From Mytilus edulis (taxonomy: Eukaryota > Mollusca > Bivalvia > Mytilida > Mytilidae), in NCBI RefSeq assembly GCF_963676685.1, contig NC_092345.1, positions 27,179,585-27,243,584 of the forward strand: 64,000 bases of DNA. The letters run 5' to 3'. Of the stretch, positions 58,803-64,000 are shown one piece after another. The notes beneath the pieces are model-generated. The model did not search any database and was not told where the DNA came from. It saw only the letters and a program-made list of their open reading frames with translations. How positions within the stretch are numbered: position 1 is the first letter of the stretch; the number at the start of each line of letters is the position of its first letter. Made by a program: the position numbers and the translations under genes.

Positions 58803-59924
58803 CTTAAACAATTGGAGCTGAATCTTTCGAGGTGACGAACTGTCCTGTAAAGTTACCTAATCTACAAAGCGCACCATTGATTCGGATCAGTAAGACTGGT
58901 TTTCGAGAATAGTATACCTTTTACCTGTTAAAAAGTACCTGACAAAGAACCAGTTAAAATTATCGATTGCAAGCAAACATGTTAAAGAAAAAGGTTTTGC
59001 ATTTGAATAAACATAATACAGAAACATGTCAAATTAATATTTGTTTTCTTGTTTTTTGTTTATAATAAATTACTTTGTTCATCAAAGTTGGATTAAATTT
59101 ATTTTCTGTGAATAATTGTACTTGACCTGACGGACAAGCTTGATACAGCTTTTACTTGTCCGACCTTTCTTCCCTCTGGTACCGGACAATCGGACAAGCG
59201 TTATTGTCGAGGCCTGACTAGTCCAAATAATAATGACGTCTCACAAGGCTATTTTTTACAATTAAATTTTCTGTTACGTCTTGTTGTACAACTGTTTTAG
59301 GAAGGCGTACCAGAATATTTTTTTAAAAAGCCTTACCACTGCCAGACATAAATTACTTGGTCTTACTCTTTAATACTGGCCTTCTGCACTTCTTAAATTG
59401 TTATAGAACAAAAAGGGAATGTCGATCAACGTTTTAACAAGCAAATCATAGAAAAACAGTCATTTAACTGTACATATTAATTAATAATACATGTAATTAT
59501 TACACAAGTTTGTTTGAAGTTGAACTGTTCAACAGTTCTTCTTCTTCTTTAGTTTCAGAAAACCATCAACATACTGATGTTTACTTTCCGGCGCATGCCT
59601 GGTATAATTTTTCAAATTTATGTATTTATAAATATAGTTTAACATATATGTATTCCATATTTTTGTATATATTTGTTATATTTTTGAAGTTCCATCAAAA
59701 AGTCCCCTACTGATCAATTAACTCACAGCTTATGTGTCACTTCTCAATTGTAACTATAATAAAAATATCAATTTATAACAAAATGCATTACTATGTTGTC
59801 ATATCAGTTTAAAAATATATGCTGTTACTTGATTTTGAAGCTATTTTCCCACGTGTTGAAACTCCGGATATCAACAAATGTCTTTAATATAAAACCAAAC
59901 CGGTAAGGACAAGACAAATCCGGA

Positions 59925-60790
59925 ACATCTTAGTTTCTAGCGATCCTTCAATTTTAAATGAAAAATTATTTGATGTCACAGGAAAAATTAAAAAGACCTG
60001 TCTCTAACAAAGGACCAATCTTGCTAGCCGAACTTATAGCAATAAAAATTGTACTGCATTACATAGAATCTTTTTCAAAACAGCAAATTGATACTTTAAC
60101 TTTATTTTCCGACAGTCAGACCGCATTAGGTATCTTAACCCTTAATTGGAAAAATGACAGCTATTACAAACCATTAACGAAATCAAAGGGAAAATAGAAA
60201 AAAAATAATTGAACATGGAATTTTAATAAACTTAAACTGGACACCAGGACATGCCAACATAAAAGGAAATGATGAGGCAGACTCCCTGGCAAAAGAAGCT
60301 GCTAAAGAAGCAGAAACACTAGCAGTTGATGACACAGTGTTTACAAAACAAGATGTAAAAAAAGCAGCGAGAAATTCTGTTACAAAAAAATGGCAACGCA
60401 GATGGGAAAACAGTAATGCTGGACGTCATTATTTCAGATTTCATCCTGAAGTTAAAAATAAAGTAAAAAAAGACTTCCCGTCAAAAAGAATGTACAACAT
60501 AATCAACAGTTTACGAACAGGTTATTCTAAATTAAATGCATACCAATTTATAATAAACCAGCACATCAACTCGGAAACCTGTGATCACTGCAAACAAAAA
60601 GAAAATGTACAACACTACCTTTTTGAATGTGACTTGTATTCAGATGCCAGAGACAAATTATTCCATCAAATATACTTCATAACAGGACAAATTCCAACAG
60701 ATTTAGACAATTTATTAACATTTTATTCATGAAATGCACATTTATACCCCTGGGGGTTGAAGGCATATACAAACAATACAATACAATATA
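59925..60790 (+). pseudogene. Non-LTR retrotransposon 3' end with RNase H domain
   Basis: An RNase H segment is recognisable: LLAELIAIKIVLHYIES, FSDSQTAL, then after a frameshift near 60180 NWTPGHANIKGNDEADSLAK. A zinc-finger-like tail CDHCKQKENVQHYLFECDLY follows, and the frame closes at 60732. The first catalytic Asp of RNase H and the whole RT are missing, so the copy is 5'-truncated. The 3' end carries a short AATAC tandem tail (ACAATACAATACAATA near 60775). An RNase H after the RT points to the I/Jockey/R1-like side of the LINE tree; this is inference. Confidence 0.85.
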
Positions 60791-61439
60791 CACAATGAAA
60801 AAATGAACATATTAAACATCATATATAAATGATAAAACAATCAATTTGCCAAATGCAGAAAGTATCAATCAACTATTAGCGGAGTACATAGAGGAAACAA
60901 ACCGTTTTAGTGGATAATTTAATACAAATTTCTTTTAATTTTTAATATTTTTTAATTTTTCATGCCACTGATTTTGATAACCTAATTAACCTTTATTTTT
61001 CTTTTTTTCACTTCATACATTTATATAATTCTATAATATTTTTAAAGCGCCACCTACAATATCTAAGTACAAAGGAGAAACTACATTAGTGATAATAATT
61101 TTACAAGAGAGGATAATTCACAAGAGAGATTACTCTGTCATCACGACAAAGATTGAAGATTGAAGATCCTTCAATTATTGAAGATTATTCGCCTAGCGTC
61201 GACTTCATTACATTGTATTGATGAGAAAAATTAAAAGAAACAAAATCAAAAATTAAAATAATGAAAGTATTTGAAAAATTACATTTAGATTAAACTAGCA
61301 ATACATTTGATAACAAAAATAGTTAGGGATAGAACATAGCCCCGGATGAGAGTAGATTGTCCTAGATTCTGGGATCATAGTACATTTTACTCTTGAATCC
61401 CTGTAGTGTACTGTACTGCATGATACCTTAAACAAAATT

Positions 61440-62045
61440 TATGTTTTGAAGACTATTTAAGAACATCGAACTTTACTTATAGAAAATTAATAACAAAACT
61501 AAGAATTAGTGACCATAATTTAAATATAGAAAAATGCAGACATTGTAATATTCGAATGTAGGACAGAAAGTCACAGGACAAAAAGTCACAGACAAAAAGT
61601 CACGGACAAAAAGTCACAGGACAAAAAGTCACAATTCTTTTTTTCTGAGTATTCTATTCTAATATTCGTAGAGAGCAGAGATTATGCCTTATATGTAAAA
61701 CATTAGAAAACATTTTATATTAGATTGTAAATTAAATTGGGAACTAAGAAACAACTTTTTAACAATTTGGATTTTAATTTTCTGTTCAAGATTTATCTGA
61801 TGAAGAAAAGTTGATCATATACTCAATCCATCAACACCATCACAGGTAAATAAATTGGGGTCCTACATCAAAAGGTCATTAGAACTGAGGACAGGGGACA
61901 CTGGAATATTTACTGTAAATGAATGATTGTGTATATATATTATATATGTTAATTATAGTTATATTGTTTTATTATTTTGTATGTCACAAATTTTTAAGTT
62001 TATATGGCAATACATATTTGAATTTGAATTTGAATTTGAATTTGA
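61440..62045 (+). pseudogene. LINE 3' end fragment with (TTTGAA)n tail, split by a 105-bp insert
   Basis: LRTSNFTYRKLITKLRISDH, CRHCNIR and, after the insert, REQRLCLICKTLENILY match the cysteine-containing C-terminus of non-LTR ORF2 proteins. Stops follow. The fragment ends in about five TTTGAA units at 62014-62044, the usual short microsatellite tail of CR1/RTE/L2-type LINEs. It has no RNase H, unlike the neighbour at 59925, so it is a different element. Confidence 0.75.
61555..61668. mobile_element. 105-bp tandem-repeat insertion with 9-bp target duplication
   Basis: TAATATTCG at 61546-61554 is duplicated at 61660-61668. The 105 bases between consist mainly of five units of GGACAAAAAGTCACA followed by a T-rich tail. 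The host LINE frame is continuous when the insert and one TAATATTCG copy are ignored. Confidence 0.85.
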
Positions 62046-62389
62046 TAATATTTGTTGTGGCAGATGATTCTAATCTATATATATAACTGTTCGTTGATAA
62101 AAGGAATATGTATAACTATCTTTAGATGATATTAGTAGTTGCCTAAATCATCGAGTGTCATGGCTATGTGAGGTTCTAATGTCTAGTGGGGTCAATTAAA
62201 AGTTTAAATGTAGAGTCTTCAACAATGTCGTGTAAAATGTTATAATAGAAAAGAAGTCTGAATCGTAAATGCCTAATTTCAAGTGGGTACCAATTTCAAT
62301 CTGGCATCTTTTCAGCGGACTCTGACACTAGCGATCCGTCCAAAATAATTAGTAATTGAAGCCGGATTATTCGGTCGTCGACTTAGTAT

Positions 62390-63850
62390 TAAATTTTTTT
62401 AGGAAATTTACAACAACAACAAAAAAAGAATATATCCAGTGCATGCTCAGTGGTGATTTCAATTTCGGCAAAACTGACTGGTCAAATTCATCAATAATAC
62501 CTAGAATCCTAACAGACCCTTCTCTTCATCAACACCTATCAGAGATCATAAGACATACTACAAGATCATACTGGTAGTAGACAAACCAACAAGAAAATAC
62601 AGCACATTTGGTCTACAGTGCATGCCAAATCCATCCCTAGTAAACAGAGAAGAAACATTACCACCACTAGAAGACCATGATAATTTTTTAGTGAAAATTA
62701 ACCTGTCCCTTTCGAATGCAAAACAGTTCCCACATAAACCTGAAGTCTGAAGAAAGCAGACTGGCATTAAAGAAAACTGAACAAATTATATAAAAAAGAA
62801 AAAAACATGATGGTATATATATATTAAAACACCTTATAAAAATCAAACAAAATTAGCCGGAGAGTCATTAAACAAATAAAAATCGTTTTTATACATAAAA
62901 GACCAAAACAGGGAAAATATTGGTATTGCACCTCATAGAAGTGAAGATTAACTTAACACAGATCCCTTAAAATTGAAAAAAAGAAAATATATTAAACGAA
63001 CAACATAATTCAGTATTTATATCTGAGACCAGAGACATGTATACATGCTGAGACTAAAACAGTAATCCCTTACAATTAAAGGTCCATCAACAAATCCAAT
63101 AGTGGACAGCAAAGACATCACCAAAGAAGGCATCTGTAAATTAATTAAAAATATAAATCCTAAAAAAACAAAAGACCAAATAAAAAAAATGAAATAGTGC
63201 TAAAAAACATTTACACTGGCACAGACATACTAAATCTATTTTTTTTAAATCATTACAAACATGAAAAGTACCTCAGGATTAGAATCACGCAAATTTGGTA
63301 GCACGTGTTTTAAAAAAAGGAGACAAACATCATTCTGGTAACATAGAACAATCTCGTGTATTGCCTGCAAATTATTAGAGCACATACTTGCAAGCAACGT
63401 TACGAAACACCTATATATAATTGAACAACACACTTTACGACTTTCAACATGGCTTCAGGGCAACATATATATCGCAAACCCTAGACAATTTCACTGATTT
63501 ACCAGCTGTTAACAAATAACGATAGAAATATAAAAACCGACCTAATCTCATCATGTATTTCGCAAAGCCTTAAATAAAGTTCCCCACAACTGTTTACTTT
63601 ATGATAAATTTATTTTTTTTGGCGTGATGAAAACAAGCTACAAACTGAATCTTTCCTATCTAATAGCACATAAACAGTCACACATTCCCCATTTTCATTT
63701 TACACCAGAGAACCATTCCTGGCTGAAAATATACCAGTTACATCCGGGGTTCCACGGGGCACTTTAATAGGTCCAATACTATTTTTAATATACATCATTC
63801 CTTACCTGACAAAATCAGGTTCTTTGCTGAAGACAGTATCATCAAGTAAA
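62390..63850 (+). pseudogene. Non-LTR retrotransposon relic: endonuclease to reverse transcriptase
   Basis: Pieces appear in the order of a LINE ORF2 but in changing frames and with stops. They are the endonuclease C-terminus GDFNFGKTDWSN with PTRKYSTFGLQ and PPLEDHDNFL (62450-62700); the linker SKDITKEGICKLIKNINPKK (about 63110); the RT start RVLKKGDKHHSGN and LYDFQHGF (63300-63460); and VTSGVPRGTLIGPILFLIYI (63735-63800), followed by a degenerate FAEDSI catalytic box. The domain set fits APE-type LINEs (CR1/L2/Jockey). It is clearly dead. Whether it belongs with the tail at 61440-62045 is unknown, since that tail lies upstream. Confidence 0.85.
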
Positions 63851-64000
63851 GCTGGGGTCACACATTCACGATTTTTACTGCCGTCCTTGACAGGACCATT
63901 CCCGATTAAAATCTATTAAAAGTCTGATCAAGATCCTATGAATCGTGGATGGAAATTCAAACTTTAATTAAAATTTGTAAAAAAAATAATTTAATCACGA

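Larger units (their letters stand above)
57327..59216. mobile_element. 1.89-kb TIR element with ACTTGTCC subterminal repeats
   Basis: The ends CAGGCCTCTACAATAAC / CAGGCCTCGACAATAAC (one mismatch) are inverted and flanked by ACTAG (57322-57326 and 59217-59221), a 5-bp duplication. Within about 100 bases of each end are several ACTTGTCC or GGACAAGT words, including the palindrome CTTGTCCTGTAGGACAAG. There is no transposase. It hosts a family A piece (57713-57800) and a complete second element (58031-58802). Confidence 0.88.

Noticed and set aside
60784-61440. Link between the RNase H LINE fragment and the following LINE tail as one element
   Set aside because: Each has its own 3' tail (AATAC versus TTTGAA units) and a different C-terminal structure, so they are separate insertions.

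Overview
The window looks like nuclear DNA of a bivalve mollusc, most probably a mytilid mussel. The evidence is AT-rich sequence, spliced genes with consensus GT/AG borders, and a very high load of short dispersed repeats, TIR elements, minisatellites and broken non-LTR retrotransposons of a kind I associate with Mytilus. The species call is inference. No prokaryotic, organellar or viral genome organisation is visible.

Three protein genes can be supported. (1) 26274-28616 (+) is an intact, uninterrupted 780-aa membrane-anchored copper amine oxidase with every catalytic residue in place. (2) 46940-51895 (-) is a four-coding-exon gene for the nucleolar protein SURF6. Its splice phases agree at all three junctions and give 468 aa. 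(3) 29886-31479 (-) is a three-exon gene for an 84-aa secreted peptide. It has a signal peptide split by a 27-nt microexon, then a 57-aa mature part that is strongly basic and has seven cysteines. It is a candidate antimicrobial-type peptide that I cannot assign to a known family, and I regard it as the most interesting item here. A fourth locus, 35409-36556 (-), is a broken copy of an uncharacterised, mobile-element-like invertebrate family.

Layout: 0-3.6 kb holds a reverse-transcriptase relic, a possible promoter and first exon, a 1.5-kb TIR element packed with a 15-bp motif, and a fold-back repeat. 5-18 kb is dominated by tandem repeats: a 20-bp minisatellite, a 356-bp satellite (5 copies), and a 1.7-kb TAATGG-rich array. 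19.9-21.8 kb is a 1.85-kb TIR element with 22 AGTCA/TGACT motifs and an internal 51-bp minisatellite. 22-26 kb is sparse. 26-31.5 kb holds the amine oxidase and the peptide gene. 33.6-37.5 kb is bounded by long inverted repeats and carries the relic gene. 38-44 kb has a second RT relic, MITEs and a 42-bp minisatellite interrupted by a MITE with an exact TSD. 44-52 kb is a diverged tandem array and SURF6. 52-59 kb is nested DNA transposons. 59.9-63.9 kb holds pieces of at least two, probably three, non-LTR retrotransposons.

The three genes show no evident functional link. Much of the remaining DNA is mobile or tandem repeats, and several insertions can be ordered in time by nesting and target-site duplications.
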